The position numbers and the translations under genes are program-made. A DNA stretch of 64,000 nt. Source: Flavobacterium gelatinilyticum. GTDB lineage: Bacteria > Bacteroidota > Bacteroidia > Flavobacteriales > Flavobacteriaceae. Shown here in pieces: positions 7,445 through 15,970 of this stretch. The notes below the pieces were generated by a model. It was not told the DNA's origin, did no database searches, and saw only the letters and a program-made list of their open reading frames with translations. The stretch covers positions 1,054,001 to 1,118,000 of the forward strand of contig NZ_CP114287.1 of the NCBI RefSeq assembly GCF_027111295.1. Direction: 5' to 3'. Positions within the stretch are counted from its first letter, which is position 1, and the number at the start of each line of letters is the position of its first letter.

Positions 7445-8959
7445 TTACTGCATCTGTACTATTCTGCTGTAATCCTTTAAGTATTTTTCGGGATCGGCTG
7501 CAGCGTATTCATTTTCGGGTTCCGGGATAACGTGGATCTTTGAATCGCTGATTGAAATAACAGCTGAACAAACATAAATACCTACTTTTCCTTCGCTGTA
7601 TTTAAAATCCAGTAAAGTCAGTTTTACGATTTCATTGATCGAGAGTTCGTAGTAATTTCCGTAGCGGATAATCTTAAAATAGATTTGTTTGTCCTCTCCT
7701 ATTTCAAACTGATTGGTTTGGATATTTTCGAATATGAAATTGTTTTTTACGTCTTTTTCATTAAATCCCCAGGCTCTGAATTGTACAAAACCATTCATGA
7801 AATCTATCGAAATATAATAGCCTGTACCTTCTTTGTCGCATTCTATTACAAATCCTGTTTTTCCCATTCCTTCTACGGCAAGTGTTCCTTCCCAGACAAA
7901 ATCCATTGAGGGTTTTTCGAAACAGTAGATTTCGTAACCGCTTCGGCATCCAAAACGCCATTTGTTTTCACTTTCCTGAAGAAAATCGGCTGTTGGGTTA
8001 CCCAGAATAGGCATGGGCTGCGGTAAATCTTTTTGAAGAATGGTTTTCTGATAGAGTTTTTCCCAATAATAATAGGTTTTTAAACGTAGTCTGCCGCTTT
8101 TGTCTGTGTCCAGTTCTTTTGGCGGCGGGATTACGCGGTGGGTATTCACATTTCCATCGGCAAAATAGAAATTATAGACCAGAAAATGTTTTCCGTCTTT
8201 TACAACTCTGGCGGCATAATTTCCCTGCGGCATCAGGACATTGTTATGAAAGGCACAGTATTCTCCCCTAAAATCAGGTGCTGACCAGTAACGGACTTTA
8301 ATATCTTCTCGAATAGAACCCAAAAGGTAATGTGTTCCTTTAATTTCAAATACACAGGGACATTCAACATCATCATACACATACGGAATATGAAGCGGTT
8401 TTTGAAGTACGAATCCGTCTTTTTCTCTTTTTGCAACGCCAATACAGCCTCTTCTGTATGTAGGTCCTGAGGCGCTTCGGGCACAAATGAGCATATAATC
8501 GTCTCCTTTGTACTGGTATTTGTAAGGATCCCTGAAACTGATCCATTGTCTTGGATTATTGTTTGTGCCTTCGTAATGCGGCGCTTCACTTTTAAAAGGA
8601 AGCCCGTAGGCGTTTTCTTTTTTCCAATTGATTAAATCCGGAGAAACTGCGCGTCCTACTTTTTGTTCAATTCCTTTATCCTGACGTTTCAGACCGGTAT
8701 AATACATTTCATAGCCATCGCCTTCTGAATTTTTGCTTACGTGCATTGTCCAGAGCATATCATCGTCCCATTCGCCGGGATCACCTACAAAAATGGCGTT
8801 TTTAACTCTTTTCCATGAAAGACCGTCTTTTGATACTGCATGTGCAATATAGTCGTGATTGGGAATAATTAGGTGAAATAAATGATGAATTCCTTTTTCA
8901 TCTATAAATACATCAACATCTCCAATTTCCCAATTGCTGAATCCTGAACCTGAATACAT
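7445..8959 (-). CDS. Glycoside hydrolase of the GH32/GH43 beta-propeller clan (GH32-like)
   Basis: A 504-residue protein without a signal peptide, so probably cytosolic. The N-terminal part (about 1-300) fits a five-bladed propeller. The three acidic sites of GH32 enzymes can be placed: an Asp in IGDVDVFIDEKG (D14 or D16) for the nucleophile, F-RDP at 142-145, and VECP with E199 as acid/base. The rest (about 330-495) is a beta sandwich as in GH32. GH32 enzymes cleave sucrose or fructans, and the gene lies 8 bp downstream of a sucrose-phosphate synthase-like gene, which supports sucrose as substrate. The nucleophile region departs from the usual WMNDPNG, so a transferase or unusual specificity is possible. 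Confidence 0.82.
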   Translation of the reverse strand: MYSGSGFSNWEIGDVDVFIDEKGIHHLFHLIIPNHDYIAHAVSKDGLSWKRVKNAIFVGDPGEWDDDMLWTMHVSKNSEGDGYEMYYTGLKRQDKGIEQKVGRAVSPDLINWKKENAYGLPFKSEAPHYEGTNNNPRQWISFRDPYKYQYKGDDYMLICARSASGPTYRRGCIGVAKREKDGFVLQKPLHIPYVYDDVECPCVFEIKGTHYLLGSIREDIKVRYWSAPDFRGEYCAFHNNVLMPQGNYAARVVKDGKHFLVYNFYFADGNVNTHRVIPPPKELDTDKSGRLRLKTYYYWEKLYQKTILQKDLPQPMPILGNPTADFLQESENKWRFGCRSGYEIYCFEKPSMDFVWEGTLAVEGMGKTGFVIECDKEGTGYYISIDFMNGFVQFRAWGFNEKDVKNNFIFENIQTNQFEIGEDKQIYFKIIRYGNYYELSINEIVKLTLLDFKYSEGKVGIYVCSAVISISDSKIHVIPEPENEYAAADPEKYLKDYSRIVQMQ

Positions 8960-8967
8960 TTTATTAC

Positions 8968-11145
8968 TTATTTTATGATTTTATAATGTTTTAATCCTTC
9001 TAAAATTCCTGCCGAAGCCGAAGTTTTGGCAACGTAGATACTTTTAGTTGTTTCATAATCAGCGAGCTCTGCGCTGCGGTTGCCTACTATAATTCCTTTT
9101 ACGGGACCTCTGAACATATCGACATCGTTTCCTGAATCGCCGGCGGCAATAACATTTCCTAACGGAACAGACCATTTACGGCAAAGGAATTTTATGGCGT
9201 TTCCTTTTGAGGCTCTTTTGGGAATAAAATCCAGATACTGCCCGTGGCTTGGTATAATATTGACTTTGTACCAGCCTGTTCCTAAAACCCGGATTAGTTC
9301 TTCGTGATCGTAATGCTCTTTGTCGTAATAATACGAGATTTTATAGGGGTTTTGGGCTTCTTCTTCCTGAAGTCTGACCCACTTAATTCCTTTTAGTTTG
9401 TTGACTATTTCTTCTCTTTTCCATCTTCCTGAGAGGAATTTTGCCCAGCCTTTGTCGAGAATGTATTCTTTACCGTTGGTATAATAAATCTCGGTTCCTA
9501 CGGAGCAGATTATAAAATCCGGCAGCGGAAATTCTTCTTCGTCAATTACTTTTTTTACCAAAGCCAGATTTCGGCCGGATGCCATTGCAAAAGCCATTTT
9601 ATCTGTGCGGTTAACCAAGTGTGTTTTAAGTTCGCTCAAACCCGGATTTTCTAGTAAAGGTTCTATAAGTGTTCCGTCGATATCCGAAACCAGCAGGTGA
9701 TCTATTTTTCTCTTCAATCTGCTGATGTTTATGTTTGGATAATGCTGTTTTTTTATTCCGGCAGATGAGACGGCTAAATTTTCGTTTATCAATTCGACGT
9801 AATTGTTTACGTGGCTCAGCCAGCTGTAATATTTCTGAATGTTTATGGCGCCGTTATTCGAATAATATTTCCATTGATTTTCATCGGTTAAAATATTTCT
9901 TAAAGCCTTTTTAATCTGACCTTCTTCCTGCGGATTTACTAACTCTCCGTTTTGGCAGACGGGAATAATTTCTGATGGTCCTCCGTTTTTGGTTACCACT
10001 ACCGGAAGTCCTGAACTGGCAGATTCTATTACTGTCAGGCCGAAATTCTCATGCAGGGCGAGATTGACAAATACGCCCCTTTTTTCGGCGGCATAACGGT
10101 AAATAATTGAAACTTCGTTTTCGACATCGTGTTTTTTGGGAATCGCCATTTTTCCGTACAAGTCATATTTGTCCATCAGCAGAAGCAGATCGGTTAAAAC
10201 GTTTTTTTCTGATTCAGGCATTTTGGCAATGTCTTTACGGATTCCGGCAAAAATGACAAGATTGGCAATGCTTTGAAGTTCTTTGTCTTTACCGTACACT
10301 TCAATTAAAGTGTTCAGGTTTTTATGGCGATCGGGTCTTGAAAGGGCCAGAATTATGGGTTTGTGCGGATTGGTCAGGAATTTAGAAATGGTTTCGGCTA
10401 CCCAGTATTTACGCTGGGCTTCTTCCATGTGTTTATCTGAATCGTTTTCCTGGTAGTAATAGGGAACAAATTTTCGGGTATCAATTCCGGGCGAAATGGC
10501 GTGGTATTTTCCTAATTCAAAGTTTTTATAGACTTTGTAGGTTTCTATTTCCTGTTCGGTCGAGGTAACTATAAATTCCGAAAGTTCTAAGGTTCTTTCT
10601 TCGGCGGCTATTCTGGCTTTAAATTTGAATTTCTTTTCCAGTTCTTCTTCGGTTTGTCCGGCTTCGAGTAATTTTTTCTTCTTATAATATCCCAAAGAAT
10701 GTCCGGTATGTGCAAACGGAATATTTAATACCGATGATAATTCAGCAGCGGCATATCCTGCATCAGCATAATGAGAATGAATCCAGTCGGGAAAAATGTT
10801 ATGCTGTTTAATGTGCTGCATTGCGCCGTTTACAAAAGTGTCGAGTCCTTCCCAAAGCTGTTCTTTGGCTCTGTATTTTTTTCCCAGAAACGGAATTCGG
10901 CGTATGTCCAGTTTGTCGTTTACAATTTCAACAGGAACAGCATATTCCGGAGAAAGTGCCGGATCATCAATCAATCTTGTAAAAATATGAACCTGCTCTA
11001 CTCCTTCGTGCTGTGACAGGAATTCGGCAAGTTCAAAAATATATTTAGTCTGTCCTCCGTTATCGGCATCCCGTCCAATTTCAAGACCGGAACCTTTTAA
11101 AAGTCCGTGTATATTAATAAGTGCAATTCGTAATTTTTTCATCAT
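8968..11145 (-). CDS. Sucrose-phosphate synthase/phosphatase fusion (GT-B glycosyltransferase + HAD)
   Basis: A 725-residue cytosolic fusion. Residues 1-465 are a GT4-type glycosyltransferase with the sucrose-synthase signature DADNGGQTKY (26-35), a SHYADAG motif (124-130), TGHSLG (147-152), a SRPDRHKN phosphate-binding loop (269-276) and the E-x7-E pair E366/E374. Residues 480-725 are a HAD hydrolase of the sucrose-phosphatase type with SDIDGT at 487-492 and a late AAGDSGNDVDMF metal loop. UDP-glucose plus fructose-6-phosphate to sucrose-6-phosphate and then sucrose is the expected route. An alternative start one codon later (11142) is equally good. The next gene downstream is the GH32-like hydrolase. 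Confidence 0.88.
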   Translation of the reverse strand: MMKKLRIALINIHGLLKGSGLEIGRDADNGGQTKYIFELAEFLSQHEGVEQVHIFTRLIDDPALSPEYAVPVEIVNDKLDIRRIPFLGKKYRAKEQLWEGLDTFVNGAMQHIKQHNIFPDWIHSHYADAGYAAAELSSVLNIPFAHTGHSLGYYKKKKLLEAGQTEEELEKKFKFKARIAAEERTLELSEFIVTSTEQEIETYKVYKNFELGKYHAISPGIDTRKFVPYYYQENDSDKHMEEAQRKYWVAETISKFLTNPHKPIILALSRPDRHKNLNTLIEVYGKDKELQSIANLVIFAGIRKDIAKMPESEKNVLTDLLLLMDKYDLYGKMAIPKKHDVENEVSIIYRYAAEKRGVFVNLALHENFGLTVIESASSGLPVVVTKNGGPSEIIPVCQNGELVNPQEEGQIKKALRNILTDENQWKYYSNNGAINIQKYYSWLSHVNNYVELINENLAVSSAGIKKQHYPNINISRLKRKIDHLLVSDIDGTLIEPLLENPGLSELKTHLVNRTDKMAFAMASGRNLALVKKVIDEEEFPLPDFIICSVGTEIYYTNGKEYILDKGWAKFLSGRWKREEIVNKLKGIKWVRLQEEEAQNPYKISYYYDKEHYDHEELIRVLGTGWYKVNIIPSHGQYLDFIPKRASKGNAIKFLCRKWSVPLGNVIAAGDSGNDVDMFRGPVKGIIVGNRSAELADYETTKSIYVAKTSASAGILEGLKHYKIIK

Positions 11146-11466
11146 TCATTATTGTTTGAATTTCAAATTACAAATTCTAAGGCAGTTTACCGGCTTTTTT
11201 AGATTAAATTAAGAACTCAATGTGTTAATTTTTAAGCAAATATGGGAATTCTGAAACTTTCAGGAAGAATTGTGTAAAATCATGATGCCTATTTTAAAAT
11301 TTTTAAATCTGTATTCGGATTTTCATCTGCAATATCCTTTAAAATCAAGCAAACACCTCAACAAACTATGTATCAGTATCTTATACACAAATCAGGTAAT
11401 TTTACTCTTTTGTAAGATTATACTTTGTATTAAGTTTACTTTCTAAACCATAAAACAAAAAATACC
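11146..11466. other. Divergent gap, no recognised feature
   Basis: These 321 bp separate two divergent genes and must hold both promoters. I see AT-rich DNA with several near matches to the Bacteroidota -7 box (for example ATACTTTG near 11428) but none with correct spacing, and no strong hairpin. Confidence 0.5.
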
Positions 11467-12450
11467 ATGTCAAACAATCAAGATTCCTGCATTCCCGACG
11501 GATGGATTGGCGGATTTCCTCCGTCCGGTTCGGCAATGCTTTATCCAACGCGTGATCTTTCGTCTTTACCTATGCTGGGTAATATGGATAATATAAACTT
11601 TTTACAACGCCAGCTGGGAGTTAAATGGCCTGAATTCAGCTGGGAGACGCGAAAAGGAGAACCTAATCCGGAACGCTGTTATCAGCAGTTTGCGCCTTAT
11701 ATTTCAAGGATTGGTTATACAGATGAAGGAAGAGTTTATTCTGTTATTTGTCCGCAGCAGGGCACCTGGCTTAAAAATGAAATCTGCCTGAATGTCGAAA
11801 TAACGGTTACCGGACAACGAGGCTGGGTCAATGAAACGACCAAAGAACTGGCTGTTGATATGACAGTTGAAGGTAAAATCTGGTTCACTCCCAATCAGCA
11901 TCAGGGAGATAAATTAAAAGCCATCTGGCCTTTGATGCAGTACAGTCTACCAAGGTTTCCTTTGAATAAAGAGAATGCCATTCGTGTAGAAACGTATCTG
12001 CCAGGAAATCCGGATCAGCCTGTATTTCCGGTAAGCACAGGAACCTCAACAGAGTTTGAAAGTCCGGATTTTGCGCAGCACAGCCAGGCTTTTTCAACGG
12101 GTAATATTGCGGTGGAAATTGGAAATTATAAGCTGACGAACGATAAACTTGTCGATGATTTTAACGGAATAATCATGAAGGCTTTTAATCTGGCTTCGGG
12201 CAATATGCTGCAACAGGGGAATGTGCTGGCGTGGAATCTCTGGTTTACTGATCCTGCTTTGGTTTCGATTGCAGAATGGAAAAATCACGCTGAATTCTGG
12301 CGTAATTCTATCGATGTGCATCATTGTTCTCCAACGGGTGACGGCACAAGTCCGAGGTATTTTGACGGAACTTATTTTAATGCGGATGAGAATGCCATTG
12401 ATGAAGTGGTTCAGGAAATTATTTCTTACATCAAAAGCCATCTTTTATAA
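11467..12450 (+). CDS. Hypothetical protein, unrecognised family
   Basis: A 327-residue protein with no signal peptide or membrane segment. It is rich in Trp, Pro and aromatic residues (WIGGFPPSG near the start, WPEFSWETRKG near 55, WNLWFTDPALV near 255), which suggests a compact all-beta or mixed fold. The middle contains a beta-rich stretch (NEICLNVEITVTGQRGW) and a long linker. The C-terminus ends in an amphipathic helix (IDEVVQEIISYIKSHLL). I do not recognise it. It stands alone, divergent from the sucrose genes, and has a strong terminator 32 bp past its stop. Confidence 0.8.
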   Translation: MSNNQDSCIPDGWIGGFPPSGSAMLYPTRDLSSLPMLGNMDNINFLQRQLGVKWPEFSWETRKGEPNPERCYQQFAPYISRIGYTDEGRVYSVICPQQGTWLKNEICLNVEITVTGQRGWVNETTKELAVDMTVEGKIWFTPNQHQGDKLKAIWPLMQYSLPRFPLNKENAIRVETYLPGNPDQPVFPVSTGTSTEFESPDFAQHSQAFSTGNIAVEIGNYKLTNDKLVDDFNGIIMKAFNLASGNMLQQGNVLAWNLWFTDPALVSIAEWKNHAEFWRNSIDVHHCSPTGDGTSPRYFDGTYFNADENAIDEVVQEIISYIKSHLL

Positions 12451-12481
12451 AACAATGCTTTTATGGCAAAAGAAAATAGTT

Positions 12482-12512
12482 CGGGACAAAGCAAAATACT
12501 TTGTCCCGTTTT
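12482..12512. terminator. Intrinsic terminator, 10-bp stem
   Basis: CGGGACAAAG (12482-12491) pairs perfectly with CTTTGTCCCG (12499-12508) over a 7-nt loop and is followed by TTTT. It ends the upstream plus-strand gene and can also serve the small convergent minus-strand gene. Confidence 0.88.
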
Positions 12513-12540
12513 ATCTGCCTGAAAGTCAAAAAGAAACTCT

Positions 12541-12804
12541 TTATCGTGTTTCTCTTATGACCTTTCGTATGTTTTTATGAATAATGCTGCGCGTCATTTT
12601 CTTTTTCTGCTCATATTCTTTGGTACATCGTTCGAGTTCAGATATTAAAACTTTAAAACTGCAGTACAGAATATCGAGTTCTGTCATGCTTTGATAAATC
12701 TTAAAATCTTCAGCTTCGTCTACCTTTACTCCTCCCGAAAGGCTTCTGTATCGCTGAAATACATCTAGTAAACTCTGATGTTCTCTATTGTCAATTCCTT
12801 GCAT
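12541..12804 (-). CDS. Small hypothetical protein
   Basis: An 87-residue, helix-rich, charged protein. It starts MQGIDNREHQSLLDVFQRYRSL and ends with a strongly basic segment (KKKMTRSIIHKNIRKVIRETR). No signal, membrane segment or known motif is seen. The basic tail could bind nucleic acid, but that is only a guess. It begins 28 bp after the S41 peptidase gene on the same strand, so it may be the last gene of that operon. Confidence 0.6.
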   Translation of the reverse strand: MQGIDNREHQSLLDVFQRYRSLSGGVKVDEAEDFKIYQSMTELDILYCSFKVLISELERCTKEYEQKKKMTRSIIHKNIRKVIRETR

Positions 12805-12832
12805 AATAAGCGGTCCGTATTTTATAAAAACG

Positions 12833-14191
12833 TTATTGTATGTTGCGATATAATAATGGATCTGCCTCTATAACGGCTGTGCGCAGAGGCATGGTTTTTA
12901 TGGTTGATTTTTTTATTTTGGATGTATTTCCGGTTATGGCATTTAATGCTGTATTGAGCAGGGTTTCTGATGTGCTGCCTAACGGAAATATTTCCGGATT
13001 TTGTATTTCGGTTACAGAAACTTCCGGATTTATTCCATCTGAGTAATTACCTTCACTTTTTGCATTGAATAATTTGTAGATGGCGGGATATAAAATCCAG
13101 CCTCTTTTATCCGGAATGCGGTTGTCTTCTACAGGAAAACTGGCAACGTCTTTACCAAATGTTTTCTCACCGATGGTAATAACGGGCATATACGGACTTA
13201 AATTATTGATAATAAGTTCTGATGCCGATGCTGTTCTGCCGCCGCACAAAATATAGACTCTGTTTATATTGGGATGCACATTTTGAAGAACGTTAAAATT
13301 TACTTTGGTTTCGTTGCTTTCCAGTGCCTGTGCAAAAGACTGATCGACTTTGCCTCCGTTTGCATTTCCTTCAAATTTTATAAATAGGTTGTTCGATTTA
13401 ATATTGGGTGCCAGAACAATACTCAGCGCTGCTGCCGATGAGATGTCTCCTCCTCCGTTGTATCTTAAATCTACAACCAGTTCGGTAATTGATTTGCTTT
13501 TTAATTTCTGAAAAATCTGTGCAAACAATTGTGCTTGTCCCACATCAAAATGCGGAATTTCGATATAACCTGTTTTTACATTGTTTTTTTCAATTACCTG
13601 ATATTTTATGGGCTGCGAAAACGTGAATCCCTGCTGTATGGAAACTTCTTTCGGGTTAGAAAAACCATCGTTTTCTGTATACGATTTTATCTCCAGATCG
13701 ATTTGAGCTGTCGCAATCATATTTTCATACAGCTGGTTGTAATTGTTCTGGCTGACTTCTGTTCCGTTTATTTTGGTAATGATATTTCCTCTTTCCAATC
13801 CGTTTCGTTTGGCCGGAGAATCTTCTAATGCATATAAAACTACGCCGTAATATTTTCCTTCGAATGAGATAAAAGAAACATCAAAGCCAAATTTGCTTCT
13901 CATGCTTTTTGGTGAAGTCTCCGGCTGTTCAGGATGCATGGCGTAGGAATAAATATCTCCGGATCGCAGTAAGCTTTTAAAATATTCTTTGGGCTGTAAG
14001 GACAAGTTTCCTTTATCAGAAATTGAGGTATTCCAGAAGTAATATCTTTTCATCTGATTGTACATCCAGTCGTTTACATACTCGTTTGAACCTTCATCAT
14101 AAGTATTCTCCGTATTATCTTCTTCGCAGGAAATTAGTGCAAATAAACATAACAGCGGTATCAGAATCCGGATTCGGAAAGAATATTTCAT
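12833..14191 (-). CDS. S41-family C-terminal-processing-like peptidase, lipoprotein
   Basis: A 452-residue lipoprotein (LFALISC, Cys22, followed by EEDN, an acidic patch that fits surface export of flavobacterial lipoproteins). An N-terminal helical cap (35-90) leads to a PDZ domain (about 110-170, with GLERGNIITKINGTEV) and a TSPc domain from about 205 with VVDLRYNGGGD. The Ser/Lys dyad is S322 in GRTASASE and K347 in TFGKDV, exactly 25 residues apart as in CtpA-type enzymes. It should therefore be active. It is the last recognisable gene of the block that starts with an ECF sigma gene at 24240. Confidence 0.92.
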   Translation of the reverse strand: MKYSFRIRILIPLLCLFALISCEEDNTENTYDEGSNEYVNDWMYNQMKRYYFWNTSISDKGNLSLQPKEYFKSLLRSGDIYSYAMHPEQPETSPKSMRSKFGFDVSFISFEGKYYGVVLYALEDSPAKRNGLERGNIITKINGTEVSQNNYNQLYENMIATAQIDLEIKSYTENDGFSNPKEVSIQQGFTFSQPIKYQVIEKNNVKTGYIEIPHFDVGQAQLFAQIFQKLKSKSITELVVDLRYNGGGDISSAAALSIVLAPNIKSNNLFIKFEGNANGGKVDQSFAQALESNETKVNFNVLQNVHPNINRVYILCGGRTASASELIINNLSPYMPVITIGEKTFGKDVASFPVEDNRIPDKRGWILYPAIYKLFNAKSEGNYSDGINPEVSVTEIQNPEIFPLGSTSETLLNTALNAITGNTSKIKKSTIKTMPLRTAVIEADPLLYRNIQ

Positions 14192-14203
14192 TTTTTCTTT
14201 TCT

Positions 14204-14980
14204 TTATTTAAAATCAAAGTAATCCACCATGTTCAGTGTTCCTTCTACGTTGCTGAATGCGCCGTCAGCATTTTTTTTCTCATCGAGAACAATTAGTCCT
14301 GATTTGTTGGCCAGCATCAGCATGGTTACATTAACCTTTTTGTCTTTTATATAGGATTCTGTTGTACCGGACTTAACTAATTCCATACGAATAATAGGCG
14401 GTAAACTTGCCTCAACTTCGATAAAATCACTGTATCCTGAATTGCCAATATTTTTGGCAACTCCCAATACTTCTCCTGTAACCTTGCGCATAATGCCGTC
14501 CAGTTTTCCGTTATATCCAGATTTAGAATATTGGTTCATGGTTGGGAAAATAAATTTGAAACCTGTATTTCCGGTTTTTGTAACTACTCCCGGTTTTTCA
14601 GACAACACCTCATCTACATACAGATTAGGTCTTACGAAAAATGACAGGGTATCAACCGTATTTTGTTTGGTTAACTTATAGGTATGTATAATTTCTTTGG
14701 TTACTTTATTTGAGATTTCTATGTTTTTTACGCCTTCTTCATAAAACACAAAATCGTAATCGATACTTACTTTTTTGGTAAAAGCATCTTTGGTACCGAA
14801 TTTTATAATTTTCCCGTCTGCTTTGATCTGAAGCGAATCGGCAAGTGCACTATATCCTCTAATTACGGCCTTTGCAGGCGTCTGCTCTTTGTAATAAGGC
14901 GTTAGTTCATCGTTTGTACAAGCACCTGAAAAAAGCAGTACCATCGAAAGAAAAAGTAGTGCTGTAATCTTATTTCCCAT
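14204..14980 (-). CDS. Hypothetical lipoprotein
   Basis: The open frame begins at a TTG at 15034, but an ATG 18 codons in gives a proper lipoprotein signal (MGNKITALLFLSMVLLFSGAC, Cys21, then TNDE), so I place the start at 14980. The mature part of about 237 residues is beta-rich with many Lys, Thr and Val residues (KAVIRGYSALADSLQIKADGK; FVFYEEGVKNIEISNKV). It may form immunoglobulin-like or DUF4397-like sandwiches, but I do not recognise the family with confidence. It lies 12 bp upstream of the S41 peptidase gene, so the two are co-transcribed. Confidence 0.8.
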   Translation of the reverse strand: MGNKITALLFLSMVLLFSGACTNDELTPYYKEQTPAKAVIRGYSALADSLQIKADGKIIKFGTKDAFTKKVSIDYDFVFYEEGVKNIEISNKVTKEIIHTYKLTKQNTVDTLSFFVRPNLYVDEVLSEKPGVVTKTGNTGFKFIFPTMNQYSKSGYNGKLDGIMRKVTGEVLGVAKNIGNSGYSDFIEVEASLPPIIRMELVKSGTTESYIKDKKVNVTMLMLANKSGLIVLDEKKNADGAFSNVEGTLNMVDYFDFK

Positions 14981-15047
14981 ATTTTTTATTTTACTTTTTA
15001 CTTGCTCAGCTTCGATAATTCGGACACTGAACAAGAGAATTTATCTA

Positions 15048-15899
15048 TTATTTTTTGATGAATTTAATTTTTTTGGTGAAGGTGTCATTTGTCAGTACTA
15101 AAAAGTATACCCCCTGATTAAGGTCTGATACTGAAATACCCTCTGTTTTGTAGGGTGCATCTTTTACTAAAGTACCTGTTACGTTATAAATTTTTGCCTG
15201 CAGATTTTCTGCAGCAAACTGATCTTTAATTTCTAAAGTTAAATTATCAGATACAGGGTTTTGTTTTAAATTGATTCCGCTGCTTTTTTCAACGTCGCCA
15301 ACTCCTAATAAATCTTCGGCTGTTATCCACATTTTATCAATTTCATAGCCAATGAATGCGTCTTTTTCATTTACAAATGCCAGATAAACAGTTGTACCGC
15401 CAATTAAACTGGTAATGTCAAATGTATAATCCTTAAATTCCGTATCAGTCATGGTTTCTCTGGTCATACCAATCGTCCCTAAAAGAGAAAACGATGCCGG
15501 ATCCGGCGAAAGTGATCCATAAACTAACAAATTACTTGTTCCAAAATCATAAATAGAAGGCTGCCCAGTTATATTTAATTCGATTTTTCCTGAATAATAA
15601 GATAAGTCAATTGGTGCACTTATGGCCCAGTTGTCTTCGAGTCCTTCAAAGGGAGCTCCTGTAGATAGATCTATGTTGTAGGTTCCTAATATTTTTATAT
15701 CGCCACCTATAAGTGCTCCGGTTTGGGGATCCATTTGAAGATTCCCTGTTGTTAACCAATTACTTTTATTGCCGTCTCTGTCAAGCAAAATCCAGTCTGA
15801 AGCATCGCCGTCTTCAAAATCGTCTTCCCAGATTGTAAATTGTGCATTTGACAAAGTTGTTGTCATTATTAAGATAAAAAAGAGTAGTTTTTTTTTCAT
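15048..15899 (-). CDS. T9SS type A sorted protein with choice-of-anchor J-like domain
   Basis: A 283-residue secreted protein. It has a signal peptide (MKKKLLFFILIMTTTLSNAQ), a cleaved-adhesin/choice-of-anchor-J-like beta sandwich at about 22-195 (FEDGDASDWILLDRDGNKS, WAISAPIDLSYYSG), and a type A T9SS sorting domain at about 210-283. The sorting domain shows LKQNPVSDNLTLEI, IYNVTGTLV, LNQGVYFLVLTND and a final KKIKFIKK. The last is the usual basic end. It is therefore exported across the outer membrane by the type IX system. It sits between the beta-helix lipoproteins and the peptidase genes. Confidence 0.9.
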   Translation of the reverse strand: MKKKLLFFILIMTTTLSNAQFTIWEDDFEDGDASDWILLDRDGNKSNWLTTGNLQMDPQTGALIGGDIKILGTYNIDLSTGAPFEGLEDNWAISAPIDLSYYSGKIELNITGQPSIYDFGTSNLLVYGSLSPDPASFSLLGTIGMTRETMTDTEFKDYTFDITSLIGGTTVYLAFVNEKDAFIGYEIDKMWITAEDLLGVGDVEKSSGINLKQNPVSDNLTLEIKDQFAAENLQAKIYNVTGTLVKDAPYKTEGISVSDLNQGVYFLVLTNDTFTKKIKFIKK

Positions 15900-15970
15900 T
15901 TTATTTTTGTAAAAAGCATGGGCAGATCAGATCTACCCATGCTGAATTAACTATTTATTAACCGAATCTA

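Noticed and set aside
12221..12580. Plus-strand ORF of 119 codons overlapping the 11467 gene and the small minus-strand gene
   Set aside because: It shadows the 11467 gene in another frame and runs through the terminator at 12482-12512.
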